DNA of 35,120 nt from SKVL01 sp964559575 (GTDB lineage: Bacteria; Patescibacteriota; Minisyncoccia; Phycocordibacterales; CSBR16-193), in NCBI GenBank assembly GCA_964559575.1, contig CAZLGQ010000004.1, forward strand, positions 1 to 35,120, read 5' to 3'. Shown here piece by piece: positions 1-8,478 of the stretch. The notes under the pieces are model-generated. The model worked only from the letters and a program-made list of their open reading frames with translations. It did not search any database and had not been told where the DNA came from. The position numbers and the translations under genes were made by a program. Position 1 is the stretch's first letter. Each line of letters starts with the position of its first letter.

Positions 1-68
1 AAAATATCTTCATCTATACAAATTAATAATATTTTAGAAAATAATTTTAAAATTCTAAAAATAAAACA

Positions 69-102
69 AAAGCCCCAACTACATGACAGCAGTCGGGGCT
101 TT
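69..102 (-). terminator. Rho-independent terminator of aspS
   Basis: Twelve-base arms (69-80 and 91-102) pair with a single mismatch around a 10-nt loop. Read on the minus strand the GC-rich stem is followed by TTTTGTTTTAT. It lies about 20 nt past the aspS stop codon, as expected for its transcript end. The remaining 68 bases at the window edge are AT-rich and show no gene. Confidence 0.85.
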
Positions 103-121
103 GTGGTTTTGAAATTACCCC

Positions 122-1432
122 TTATGGAGTAAGGTGGTTTACACCACGATGAAGGAATGTCACCTCACGAAGAGATTTGGTTCCCAACATCACCATAAGC
201 ATTCGAGCAAGACCGAATCCATACCCTCCATGAGACGGACAGCCGTAGCGGAAGAAGTCTAAGTAATACTGAATAGGCTCAAGAGAAAGCCCCTTCTCCT
301 TAGCTTGTTCCTTCAAGATCTCATAGCGATGTTCTCGTTGAGCTCCGGTTGTCACCTCAAGTCCCTTCCACAAAAGGTCGAAACTCTTGGTGATAGAAGG
401 ATCATCTTCGAGACGCATGTGGTAAAACGGCCTAACCGTCGATGGATAGTCGGTAACAAAGACAAACTCATGTCCAGCCTTTTCAAGAAAGTGTTGGCAC
501 AAGAGTCGTTCACCTTCCGGGTCTAAGTCTCCCTTGCCATCTCGCTTGACGTCATGACCCATCTGATTGAGGATCTTATACGCTTCAGCCATAGTTACAC
601 GAGGAAAAGGAATTTTGGGAATCGCAATATCTTGCCCAAATATTTCCTTGATATCCTTACCATACTTGGCTGCTACAGATTGAAGCACGAAATGAAGCCA
701 ACGTTCTTCAAACTGCATTACATCCTCATGAGAGTCAATCCATGAGATCTCGACGTCCACACTTGTGAACTCTGTTGCATGCCTTGAAGTGAAAGACGGC
801 TCCGCTCTGAAAACGGGTCCGACTTCAAATACCTTCTCGAAGCCTGATGCCATCGCCATCTGCTTATAGAACTGTGGCGACTGAGCAAGGTATGCCTTAC
901 GATCAAAGTACTCAACTTCAAAAAGCTCAGCACCTGATTCACTTGCACTCCCCATAAATTTCGGGGTATGTACTTCGATAAAGCCTTCGGACACCCAAAA
1001 CAAACGCATCATCTGTTCAACAAATGTTTGAACCTTGAAGATGAGTAAGTTCTGCAAACTGCGCAGATCCAAAAATCTCCAATCCAGTCGAGTCTCAATG
1101 GTCGGAGTTTTACCAAACGGTAAAGGTGTCTCCGCTTTGGCGACGACTTTTACCGATTTAGCCAAAACCTCCAACCCGCCAAGCTTAACTTTGGGATTGA
1201 CGACAACTTCACCGACAACCTCTACAGTACTCTCCGGTGTAAGACCGGCAATAACCTCCCTCAGTTCAGCATTGACAGATTTCTCGTTGACAACCTGAAC
1301 ACTGCCAGTAGGATCACGGATGATGAGAAACTGTACATGCTTTTGATCACGGAGAGTTTCCACCCATCCGCAAATTTTTACAGTCTCACAGACCCGAGAT
1401 CCAATCTGTTCGATCAATGTCCTTTGTTGCAT
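122..1432 (-). CDS. aspS: Aspartyl-tRNA synthetase, archaeal/non-discriminating type
   Basis: Charges tRNA-Asp with aspartate (and possibly tRNA-Asn, if non-discriminating) in the cytoplasm. The 436-residue protein has the N-terminal OB-fold anticodon domain (about 1-105: 'VKICGWVETLRDQKHVQFLIIRD') followed by a class II core: the AQSPQFYKQ substrate loop, motif 2 with FRAEPSFTSRH, the TTGAQREHRYEI segment typical of archaeal-type AspRS, and motif 3 GGYGFGLARM. It lacks the long GAD insertion of the usual bacterial AspRS. The frame stays open to 1567, but the start at 1432 is chosen because AGAGAGGTG sits just before this ATG and homology begins there. Such a clear SD is rare in this window, and the gene also looks less AT-rich than its neighbours, which may point to a separate history. 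Whether it is discriminating cannot be read from sequence alone. Confidence 0.95.
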   Translation of the reverse strand: MQQRTLIEQIGSRVCETVKICGWVETLRDQKHVQFLIIRDPTGSVQVVNEKSVNAELREVIAGLTPESTVEVVGEVVVNPKVKLGGLEVLAKSVKVVAKAETPLPFGKTPTIETRLDWRFLDLRSLQNLLIFKVQTFVEQMMRLFWVSEGFIEVHTPKFMGSASESGAELFEVEYFDRKAYLAQSPQFYKQMAMASGFEKVFEVGPVFRAEPSFTSRHATEFTSVDVEISWIDSHEDVMQFEERWLHFVLQSVAAKYGKDIKEIFGQDIAIPKIPFPRVTMAEAYKILNQMGHDVKRDGKGDLDPEGERLLCQHFLEKAGHEFVFVTDYPSTVRPFYHMRLEDDPSITKSFDLLWKGLEVTTGAQREHRYEILKEQAKEKGLSLEPIQYYLDFFRYGCPSHGGYGFGLARMLMVMLGTKSLREVTFLHRGVNHLTP

Positions 1433-1638
1433 AAACACCTCTCTTTCTTCGACTTTTCGATTCAAACACGACCACTGAATCAACCGATGGTTTAAGTGAT
1501 CCATTTTAAGAGCATTCAAAACCACACAGTAGATAGTTATACAACCATCTACCTTATCAAGGAACAATCTTCGAGGTTAACCCCCCAAAAATTCTTAATT
1601 TAGAATAACACACAAATAAATATCTGTCTACTATAAAT

Positions 1639-1669
1639 TACTAATTAAATACTACGTTTTTAATTAGTA
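1639..1669. repeat. AT-only inverted repeat in the aspS/radical SAM intergenic gap
   Basis: Perfect 11-bp arms (TACTAATTAAA at 1639-1649, its complement at 1659-1669) around a 9-nt loop. It lies in the 372-base gap between two divergently transcribed genes (1433-1804). Apart from this repeat and the promoter at 1746-1774, I see nothing definite in the gap. It could be an operator, but AT-rich background makes such repeats easy to find. Confidence 0.4.
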
Positions 1670-1745
1670 ATTAAATGTTAATAAATGAAAACTCATACGC
1701 TATCTATTTAATACATTACAAATTTTTATTTTTATAAATTATAAA

Positions 1746-1774
1746 TTGACTTTTGTAAACCCAGTAAATATAAT
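1746..1774 (+). promoter_or_regulatory. Sigma-70-type promoter of the radical SAM gene
   Basis: TTGACT (1746-1751), a 17-nt spacer and a perfect TATAAT (1769-1774), ending 30 nt before the radical SAM start codon. The -10 box is flanked by the inverted pair GTAAAC (1755-1760) and GTTTAC (1781-1786), a possible operator covering the promoter; that regulatory reading is inference. Confidence 0.75.
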
Positions 1775-1804
1775 CAGGTTGTTTACCAAATCATCAAAAG
1801 AATC

Positions 1805-2977
1805 ATGAAATCAAAAACCAATCAAAAAAATGATCCCATAATAGTCAATGACGGTTCTAAACTACAATTACTTAGAATTTTTGTTACGGATATCTGTAAT
1901 CAAAACTGTAAATACTGCAGGATAATGGAATTTAGCAAAAAAGAAAACATGAGTATTAATGTTTTCCAAAATGCTTTAAATACTTTTATAGATAATTCCT
2001 CGTCAGATAAAATAAAAGTTATTCACTTTACAGGAGGTGAACCACTCGCTAACTGGGAAAATTTAAAGTCTTTCATAGAATTAACTAAAGATCATAACGT
2101 AAAGGTTGTTCTGGGTACAAATGCTTCAATGGTTTCAAAAGAAAAAGCCAAATTCTTTAAAGAAATGGGGGTACACGTAATAGTTTCTCTTGACGGTAGA
2201 AAAAAATACAATGCATTAAGAGTTGATCTAAGTGAAAAAGAAGTATTTGATCAAAACTTAAAAGGAATAGAGAATCTAAAAAGAATGAATGTTCCAATAG
2301 GTATATCTATGGTTGTATCGAAACTAAATGTAGATTCCCTAAATGAACAAGTTAGATGGATCATTGATAATTTTAAACCATTAAGTATTGGTACAAACTT
2401 TCTTAAACCTGTAGATTTGGAATCAGATCATACAATTCCTCCAGAGAAATTTGTAAAAACAGTTTATGGAGTATGGAAAGAAATAAGATGGCTACCTGAA
2501 CCACCTTTTATGGAATTTGTTGGTAGAAAACTTCTCCCTTTTATTACAGGTATTCCCAGACAGTATGACTGTGGAGCTAGTGCCGGAACGACATTAAATG
2601 TCACTCCAAGTGGCATAATGGGGCCTTGTAAAACACTTGCTCTATCAGGGTCCGTTGTAAGTAAAAACATAGAAATACTAAATAATTTTAAAAAAAGATC
2701 TCCTTTGCTTATCCCTGAATGTCAAAAATGTCCGGCAATAAATATCTGTGGTAATGGATGCGCCTTCAACGCAGGTCGTTTAACGGGAGATGTGATGAAC
2801 ATAGATACTGAAGGTTGTAGAATTTCAAAAGAATTTTATAAAGAATTTCAAGAAGATCTAAAATCTCTTGAAAACAAAAAGAAAAAACTCCTAGGAAACT
2901 TAAAAATTGACCCGAATAACCCTTTAAACCACTCAATAGGTCACTTATCTGATTTTGATTTAGAATCAATATCTTGA
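1805..2977 (+). CDS. Radical SAM/SPASM domain protein
   Basis: A 390-residue radical SAM enzyme. The [4Fe-4S]/SAM-binding motif is CNQNCKYC (C31, C35, C38), followed by the GGEP motif near residue 77. The C-terminal half has the full seven-cysteine SPASM signature: C256-x13-G-x4-C275, then C306-x2-C309-x5-C315-x3-C319, then C338, so two auxiliary clusters are expected. Characterised SPASM proteins mostly modify ribosomal peptides or proteins (PqqE, AlbA, anSME types). A lysine-rich tail of about 50 residues (341-390) follows. The gene converges on the peptidase gene, and their 3' ends overlap by 37 nt. It has its own strong promoter. No precursor peptide gene was recognised nearby, so the substrate is unknown. 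No SD is seen before the ATG. Confidence 0.9.
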   Translation: MKSKTNQKNDPIIVNDGSKLQLLRIFVTDICNQNCKYCRIMEFSKKENMSINVFQNALNTFIDNSSSDKIKVIHFTGGEPLANWENLKSFIELTKDHNVKVVLGTNASMVSKEKAKFFKEMGVHVIVSLDGRKKYNALRVDLSEKEVFDQNLKGIENLKRMNVPIGISMVVSKLNVDSLNEQVRWIIDNFKPLSIGTNFLKPVDLESDHTIPPEKFVKTVYGVWKEIRWLPEPPFMEFVGRKLLPFITGIPRQYDCGASAGTTLNVTPSGIMGPCKTLALSGSVVSKNIEILNNFKKRSPLLIPECQKCPAINICGNGCAFNAGRLTGDVMNIDTEGCRISKEFYKEFQEDLKSLENKKKKLLGNLKIDPNNPLNHSIGHLSDFDLESIS

Positions 2978-3552
2978 TCTTTTATTTTAATAAAATAACT
3001 TTTAACTTCATAATCTTTTAAATGAGTTGCTTTAGGATAGATCTTTTCTTTCTCACTGTCAGAATGAGGTACAATAAAACTTGGTAATATTTCTAGACAT
3101 TTAGAATAAAGAAACTGTGAACCATTTAATGTTCCTAAACCTTGCTTTGACAGAGCTATAGCTCCGGCACTAATACCTATGATAGTGTCTATTTTTGATT
3201 CAAAAAGATTATGTTTAAATTTATCTTCTATTAAACTTTTTATTAAAGTTTCTGTATCACCTCCAGATAAAATAACTACTTGATCACTATATAACTCCGA
3301 TATATTTACTTTGCTTACTAAATTTGCAGATTTGCCACCTTTCTTTAAAAAAAATGAATGCAATTCCGACCATCCATTTTTTATTAAAGAAAAAAGCTCA
3401 CGATTTTTTTCCGCAGCTATTGCGACATATGAGATCGTTTTATCTTTAAAAACACAAGATTCTTTTTCAATAACTTTTTCAAGAACTTTATAAATATCAT
3501 CCCCTCCTCCGGAAAGTAAAATTTGAATTTCTCTTTTTCTTTCAACTGTCAT
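2941..3552 (-). CDS. Peptidase S51 (dipeptidase E/cyanophycinase-like) family protein
   Basis: A 203-residue cytoplasmic-type protein with the class I glutamine amidotransferase-like fold of S51 serine peptidases. Visible: an N-terminal strand with LLSGGG, the VVILSGGDT loop (92-100), the nucleophile elbow GISAGA (Ser128) and VPHSD with the likely catalytic His163. Family members cleave Asp-X dipeptides (PepE) or poly-aspartate-arginine (cyanophycinase). It is the last gene of a minus-strand operon, 8 nt after the AspRS-like ligase, and its 3' end overlaps the radical SAM gene. An aspartate-specific peptidase next to an AspRS-like ligase is suggestive: the ligase could build an aspartyl bond and the peptidase trim or recycle it. 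That link is inference. Confidence 0.8.
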   Translation of the reverse strand: MTVERKREIQILLSGGGDDIYKVLEKVIEKESCVFKDKTISYVAIAAEKNRELFSLIKNGWSELHSFFLKKGGKSANLVSKVNISELYSDQVVILSGGDTETLIKSLIEDKFKHNLFESKIDTIIGISAGAIALSKQGLGTLNGSQFLYSKCLEILPSFIVPHSDSEKEKIYPKATHLKDYEVKSYFIKIKDQDIDSKSKSDK

Positions 3553-3560
3553 AATTAAAA

Positions 3561-4607
3561 TTATTCAATAAATAAAGGCCTACCGTCTTTCCAAGGAATA
3601 GGCACAATATTATTAATATCATGCTGTTTTCCAACCACCATTGAAAGTCGTTCCAGACCAATAGCCGCTCCTGCAGTAAATACATCTTCTTCCTGAAAAT
3701 ATTCCAAGGTCTTAACTAACGGTTGAAATGTTTTTATATATTTAGACCTAACTTTTTTAAGTATTGTATACTGAACCTCCGGATCACTAACCCTTACACT
3801 TCCACCGCCAACCTCCAACCCTTCTTTTATCTCTTCCTTTTTAGCGTTAATTAATGGAGAACATAATATAATGTCATAGCCATACACCTCAATTTTTTCT
3901 ATTTCTTCATCTTCAATACTGTTATTTTTAAACATATCTTCTTGTTTTTTATTTTCCCAAATAGGTTGAGCCATTGGTAAAATAGTAGTATCCCAACTCT
4001 TCTTATATTTTTGATATAAAGGAGGGTTTTTTACCACAAGCAATTGAACATCATAAGAATTAGAAGGAGCGATATAAGGAGAATCTGTTCCATAATTTTT
4101 CATAGCCTCTTTATAAGTCATATGAATTGTGGGAGCCACTTTTAAACCAGATAACCTCATTCCACCACAAATAGTTTTATCTAAGATATTTATTAACTTT
4201 TTCTGAGCTTGTTCGTATTTAGTTTTTTTAAAAGAATAAGGAACCTCTATGTCTAATTGATTTAAATATGGAACATGAGTACTATCAACATCTCCCGGTC
4301 TTACAGATGGTGCTTTTTGAAAATACTTTAACTTAGTAGACATCGTAATGACCTGTTTTTCAAACTGAGGTGAATGTCTTAAAAAAGCCTTGTGATTTTT
4401 TTTATTTGGTAAAGTAATAGAAGCTGTATCAATACTATACTCCCTCATTCCATGTGTAATAATAGGAGTATTAAATGATATAAATTTATTTTTTTCCAAA
4501 TACTTTATAACGTCACTCTCAATTTTTGCAGATGCTATAAAATTCTTTTTATTTTTTTTAAGATGATCTATTAAACTTATTAACTCTTTTTTATACTGTC
4601 CCTTCAT
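3561..4607 (-). CDS. AspRS/AsnRS-like class II ligase without anticodon domain
   Basis: A 348-residue protein that matches only the catalytic core of aspartyl/asparaginyl-tRNA synthetases. It keeps motif 1 (proline near 48), the RHSPQFEKQ amino-acid loop (78-85), the motif 2 arginine (R103) although the usual FRxE is VRPG, an EVGGGSVRVSDPEVQ segment (265-279) typical of AspRS, and motif 3 GAAIGLERL (R320). The N-terminal OB-fold that reads the anticodon is absent; the first 30 residues are a lysine-rich helix. Known relatives without that domain include the archaeal AspRS-derived asparagine synthetase and, by analogy, PoxA/EpmA, which attaches lysine to a protein. Its start overlaps the stop of the upstream glycosyltransferase in an ATGA, implying coupled translation. 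Alternatives: asparagine synthetase, or an amino-acid ligase acting on a peptide or sugar. Confidence 0.82.
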   Translation of the reverse strand: MKGQYKKELISLIDHLKKNKKNFIASAKIESDVIKYLEKNKFISFNTPIITHGMREYSIDTASITLPNKKNHKAFLRHSPQFEKQVITMSTKLKYFQKAPSVRPGDVDSTHVPYLNQLDIEVPYSFKKTKYEQAQKKLINILDKTICGGMRLSGLKVAPTIHMTYKEAMKNYGTDSPYIAPSNSYDVQLLVVKNPPLYQKYKKSWDTTILPMAQPIWENKKQEDMFKNNSIEDEEIEKIEVYGYDIILCSPLINAKKEEIKEGLEVGGGSVRVSDPEVQYTILKKVRSKYIKTFQPLVKTLEYFQEEDVFTAGAAIGLERLSMVVGKQHDINNIVPIPWKDGRPLFIE

Positions 4608-5824
4608 AATCTACTTATTTTATTGTAATAATCTTTTATCTTTTTGGTTTCTTTTAATGGATCAAATTTATTCTTAACTGTTTCTTTTGCACTCTCAGTT
4701 ACTGATATGATTTCATTATATTTTTCATAAACATATATCATTTTTTTAACCAGATCATAAACTTCCTTATTTTTAAAAATAAAACAATCCTTTCCTTCTT
4801 TCAAGTACTTAGAAACCGTACATCCATCAGATACAACGACTGGAACTTTTGCATATATAGCTTCAACTATTGTTAAACCCCAACTTTCAAACCGTGATGC
4901 CATAACAAAAAGATCATAATTTTTATACATCCTTTTTACTTCTCTGTGTGAAAAGAAACCCAAAAAATTAATTTGATTATTATATTTAATATTATTTTTT
5001 AAATAATTTTTCCACTCTGCAACAGAATCGTATCCATTTTTAAGAGGAGTAGTAGACCCAATAAAATCAAGTTCAACTTGATAACCTCTGTCAATCATTT
5101 TTTCAACAGCTTTAATTAAAACATCAGTCCCCTTTCTCTCTTCGATCCTACCCACAGTTAAAATTTTCATTCTTTTTCTTGACGAAAAATTGGATTTGTA
5201 TACTTTCTTAACATCTATTCCTTTTTCTTGAATAAAAAAGTTTTGTAAGTTATAAGAAATTTTTACTTTCAACTGTTTTTCAATGGACTTCATTAACAGA
5301 TCACTATAAGAAAGCACGTGCTTGGAGTTTAGTAAAACATATTTTTCCATCTCTTTTACTAATAAACTTAAAAACTCTTTATTTGAAGGATTATAACTTT
5401 CTGCAATAAATGCAGGTGTGTGACAACGTATAATCGTCCTGTTTTTAAACCCCTCTTCTTGTATAAGATAAAAAGCTTCCGCTCCCCAATCTGCCACTTC
5501 TATTACATCAAAGGATTTATTGTTTTTTTCTATTTCAACAATAAGTTGAACTAATCTTTTAGTATAATCAATTGCACCAAATTGATTAAAAGAAAATAAA
5601 GGAGATGATTCTGTTAAAAAAGAATTATCACTAGGTATCCTGTATATTGTTATTCCATTCTTTTTTTCCTTTTTGATTACTTTATTTTTATCTGATCTTG
5701 TAACCACTGTTACATTACAATTTAAATATTTTAAAAGTTCTGAAAAATCAGTAACAAAAGTACTAATACCACCACCTAAATTCTCTTCAGGAGGATAACC
5801 GGGATATATAAGACACACGTTCAT
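4604..5824 (-). CDS. Glycosyltransferase family 4 (GT-B fold)
   Basis: About 406 residues. The N-terminal domain opens with LIYPGYPPEENLGGGISTF, the glycine-rich acceptor loop of GT4 enzymes. The C-terminal donor domain has ILTVGRIEERKGTDVLIKA, then SRFESWGLTIVEAIYAKVPVVVSD, the EX7E-type nucleotide-sugar site. It should transfer a sugar from a nucleotide donor to an unknown acceptor at the inner membrane or in the cytoplasm. A start at 5851 is also possible, but the family's first strand starts at the Met at 5824. It is the first gene of the operon with the AspRS-like ligase and the S51 peptidase (4-nt ATGA overlap with the ligase). Codon use is very AT-rich, like its neighbours. Confidence 0.87.
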   Translation of the reverse strand: MNVCLIYPGYPPEENLGGGISTFVTDFSELLKYLNCNVTVVTRSDKNKVIKKEKKNGITIYRIPSDNSFLTESSPLFSFNQFGAIDYTKRLVQLIVEIEKNNKSFDVIEVADWGAEAFYLIQEEGFKNRTIIRCHTPAFIAESYNPSNKEFLSLLVKEMEKYVLLNSKHVLSYSDLLMKSIEKQLKVKISYNLQNFFIQEKGIDVKKVYKSNFSSRKRMKILTVGRIEERKGTDVLIKAVEKMIDRGYQVELDFIGSTTPLKNGYDSVAEWKNYLKNNIKYNNQINFLGFFSHREVKRMYKNYDLFVMASRFESWGLTIVEAIYAKVPVVVSDGCTVSKYLKEGKDCFIFKNKEVYDLVKKMIYVYEKYNEIISVTESAKETVKNKFDPLKETKKIKDYYNKISRL

Positions 5825-5937
5825 TCTTTTTTCTTTTTCGTGAACTGACATATTTAATAATTTAATACACTAAATAAAAATAAATCAACTTTTTTAAAGA
5901 AATAATTGACTACTCACCCTCATCATTAAACAGAGAT

Positions 5938-7041
5938 TTATTTTACCTCAACAGTTAAATCAGGAGATCTGTACGTACTGACAACGCGAAAACTCTCTCT
6001 TCCTATCACTTGCCCTCTAGAGGTTTCAACCATAACCCTCCAAAGACCGGGAAAAACGTTACTAATAAAAGAATAACCTCTATAGCCCTCATCTCTGCCT
6101 CCTACAATAGGAAACTCTACTTTATTCCTACTCACCCACTTTCCACTTTCCTCGTCATAATACTGCCAATGATGAACTATATCCGTACCTAACCAAACCG
6201 GAGCCAGTACAGAGGAAAAGAAATAAACCCTATCACCTTCAGCTAGATGTATATTTTTACCAAAAAAATACCTTTCTAAAAAAGAATCGTCCTCGGTTCT
6301 TAAAATATAATCACCGTCTCTTCTTTCAATATGATGTGCCACTTCTGAATCTCTTAAAGTAAGAGGAACGGGAGGAATGACATTTGTAAAATAAAAAGAG
6401 TTCATAATTACAAAAATCACAATAATGATCACAGCAAATACCTTTCTTTCCTTATAAACCCTTGGTAAAAAAATAGAAAGACCATAAAGATAACAAAAAA
6501 TAATAAATAAACTAAGAAAACCTCCTAGTAAAAATACGATTACCCCTATCTCTTTTACTAAAAAAGGTAGTATTAAAACCGAAAGAGAAAACGCAATAAA
6601 AAAGTAAACTCCCATTTGAACTCGAAACCAAAGATAGTACTTTTTTAAAAGATCATTAGAGATCATTAATATAACTATGATCAATATAAAAGGCCAACTT
6701 GCAACAAAAGAACTTGAAAACCAGTAAAATATCAAAGAACCTGAAAGAAGAGCTCCAAATGAATACTGCAAAAAAAGCGGTGAAAGGATCCTCAGAATTC
6801 TAGAGCCTTTAAATCTTAAATAGCCCGCATTATAAAGATGCATAAAAGCTATAACAGATCCGGAAAAAATAAAATGAAGTGTAAGTATGGAAAAGGCTAA
6901 CTTTAAATTAACCGTCCTGAAAAGAAGAGCATCAGTGATAATACCAAATAAAAGTGCACCGGGAATAAGATACCTTTCATATCGTTCGTAAAAACGACGG
7001 ATCTTTAAAACATTAATTCTATCTTTCAAAAAAGAGAACAT
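5938..7041 (-). CDS. Polytopic membrane protein with C-terminal DUF2914 domain
   Basis: A 367-residue protein. Residues from about 20 to 220 form roughly seven or eight hydrophobic segments. The last 140 residues are a soluble domain with the DUF2914 pattern: VYFFSSVLAPVWLGTDIVHHW, a tryptophan-rich strand, then VGGRDEGYRGYSFISNVFPG and WRVMVETSRGQVIGRESF. The domain probably lies outside the membrane and has a beta-sandwich character. Its function is not known. It stands alone between AT-rich gaps and shows no SD. The domain call is secure; topology is estimated by eye. Confidence 0.8.
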   Translation of the reverse strand: MFSFLKDRINVLKIRRFYERYERYLIPGALLFGIITDALLFRTVNLKLAFSILTLHFIFSGSVIAFMHLYNAGYLRFKGSRILRILSPLFLQYSFGALLSGSLIFYWFSSSFVASWPFILIIVILMISNDLLKKYYLWFRVQMGVYFFIAFSLSVLILPFLVKEIGVIVFLLGGFLSLFIIFCYLYGLSIFLPRVYKERKVFAVIIIVIFVIMNSFYFTNVIPPVPLTLRDSEVAHHIERRDGDYILRTEDDSFLERYFFGKNIHLAEGDRVYFFSSVLAPVWLGTDIVHHWQYYDEESGKWVSRNKVEFPIVGGRDEGYRGYSFISNVFPGLWRVMVETSRGQVIGRESFRVVSTYRSPDLTVEVK

Positions 7042-7150
7042 AAAAAGAGTTTAACAGAAACTTTCAAATTAACGAAGATAAATTCTAAAAAACCTTTAAA
7101 AGTCTATTCTATTATAAAAAATTAGTACTGTATCAATATTATACTTTAGT

Positions 7151-8380
7151 TTAATTAGTTTCTATACTAAAAAAAATATTTTCCACCATCTGATCATAAC
7201 CTTGGTCATTAGGATCAGCTATAAAATAAGAAGTTATAACAGCTCTATCATCATCTTCATAAACAGAAAAAAAATGTTCTCCACCTAAACCTCCTTCTAT
7301 TACAAAATTTGCAACCTCTCTACCTTCAACTTCTGTCATATAAGGTGGAGTGATAGATTCTAACATTTCCGTTCTTTCCTCAAATTCTTGCTCAGCCACC
7401 TGTTCCAAACTTCTATTATCCAGATCTTGAAGATCAACAAAAAAAGTAAATCCATCAGTGATCTCGGTCATCTGACTATCCGGTCCAACATAAGTAACTT
7501 TTAACTGATCGTTTTCATAATTAACTTCAGCAGAAACAGGATACTCAAGATCAACACCTAAACGAGAGCTCTCATATCCCTCATACATTATCTGTTCTTC
7601 GGTTCTTAGATCTAAACCATCACTTGCAACAGACCAATTAACCTGATCATTGCTATCAGGATGTTCGGTAGAAAAATAAAGACGATCATCTAACCATTCC
7701 GGGTTACTAAAAACCGGCATGAACTGCCCAACTTCTACTAACTCTTGATCCGGATCTAAAACACCTAAAAGTTCTTCCTCACTTAAGGTAAAACTATTTT
7801 TCATTTCCAAAACATTATCAACCCTAAGAAAATCACCTCCGGCTCTAGCAGTCCCCAAAGTATAGGCAATTAACTCTCCATTATCCGACCAAGCATATTC
7901 CTCAACACTACCTCTGGTCGGTTTATTTACCATTTCCATTTCTCCGGTATCAATATCTACCACTATTACAAAAGAGACCGTAGTAGCTACCGCATAGTCT
8001 GAAACCGAAAATACCAGTCGTTTATTATCAGGAGAAATTGAAGCCTCTCTATCAAAAAAACCAAATCCATCAGAATCAACTAAACGACCTCCTACTTCCG
8101 GTGCTTCTTCAAAAATATCCCAATTATCTTCAGTCCATTGATTTAACTCATCAATAGATAACTGAAACATTATTTCATTATTTTCATTCAAAACTCTTAT
8201 TTCCTGAGACTCTATACCTTCTTCAGGAACAAACTCTACCCGTAGATCCATTTCTAATAATTCATCATCGGGTTTAGGTTCATCGTTAGAAACAACCGGC
8301 TCTTCTGTTAAAAAGATATATCCAATTGCCATTACAGAGATAATAACTATAAATAGTAAAACACTATAAAAAATTTTCAT
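7151..8380 (-). CDS. Membrane-anchored exported protein with beta-propeller-like repeats
   Basis: 409 residues, beginning with one hydrophobic anchor (about 5-24) and an acidic linker (EEPVVSNDEPKPDDELLEMD). There is no lipobox cysteine. The middle has repeated strands of the TolB/WD kind, for example ASISPDNKRLVFSVSD followed by VVDIDTGEMEMV and EYAWSDNGELIAY. That pattern suggests a beta-propeller reading internal 'SPDG'-like turns. The C-terminal third (from about 310) has no propeller signature and may be a separate domain. I do not recognise a specific family; a role in binding something at the cell surface is plausible but unproven. Confidence 0.7.
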   Translation of the reverse strand: MKIFYSVLLFIVIISVMAIGYIFLTEEPVVSNDEPKPDDELLEMDLRVEFVPEEGIESQEIRVLNENNEIMFQLSIDELNQWTEDNWDIFEEAPEVGGRLVDSDGFGFFDREASISPDNKRLVFSVSDYAVATTVSFVIVVDIDTGEMEMVNKPTRGSVEEYAWSDNGELIAYTLGTARAGGDFLRVDNVLEMKNSFTLSEEELLGVLDPDQELVEVGQFMPVFSNPEWLDDRLYFSTEHPDSNDQVNWSVASDGLDLRTEEQIMYEGYESSRLGVDLEYPVSAEVNYENDQLKVTYVGPDSQMTEITDGFTFFVDLQDLDNRSLEQVAEQEFEERTEMLESITPPYMTEVEGREVANFVIEGGLGGEHFFSVYEDDDRAVITSYFIADPNDQGYDQMVENIFFSIETN

Positions 8381-8478
8381 AATAAATTAGATTAGATGGG
8401 TAATTATTAAATTAATAATAACTTCTTTAATTTAATAATAACATCTAAATACCAATGTACACAAAATCAATTAAGTTA

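Noticed and set aside
1433..1567. In-frame extension of aspS upstream of 1432
   Set aside because: A 45-codon extension is open but has no homology; the SD and the conserved N-terminus place the start at 1432.
1675..1737. Twenty-codon open frame before the radical SAM gene as a precursor peptide
   Set aside because: It lies upstream of the radical SAM promoter, has no start signal and its sequence (mostly hydrophobic and AT-encoded) is typical of chance.
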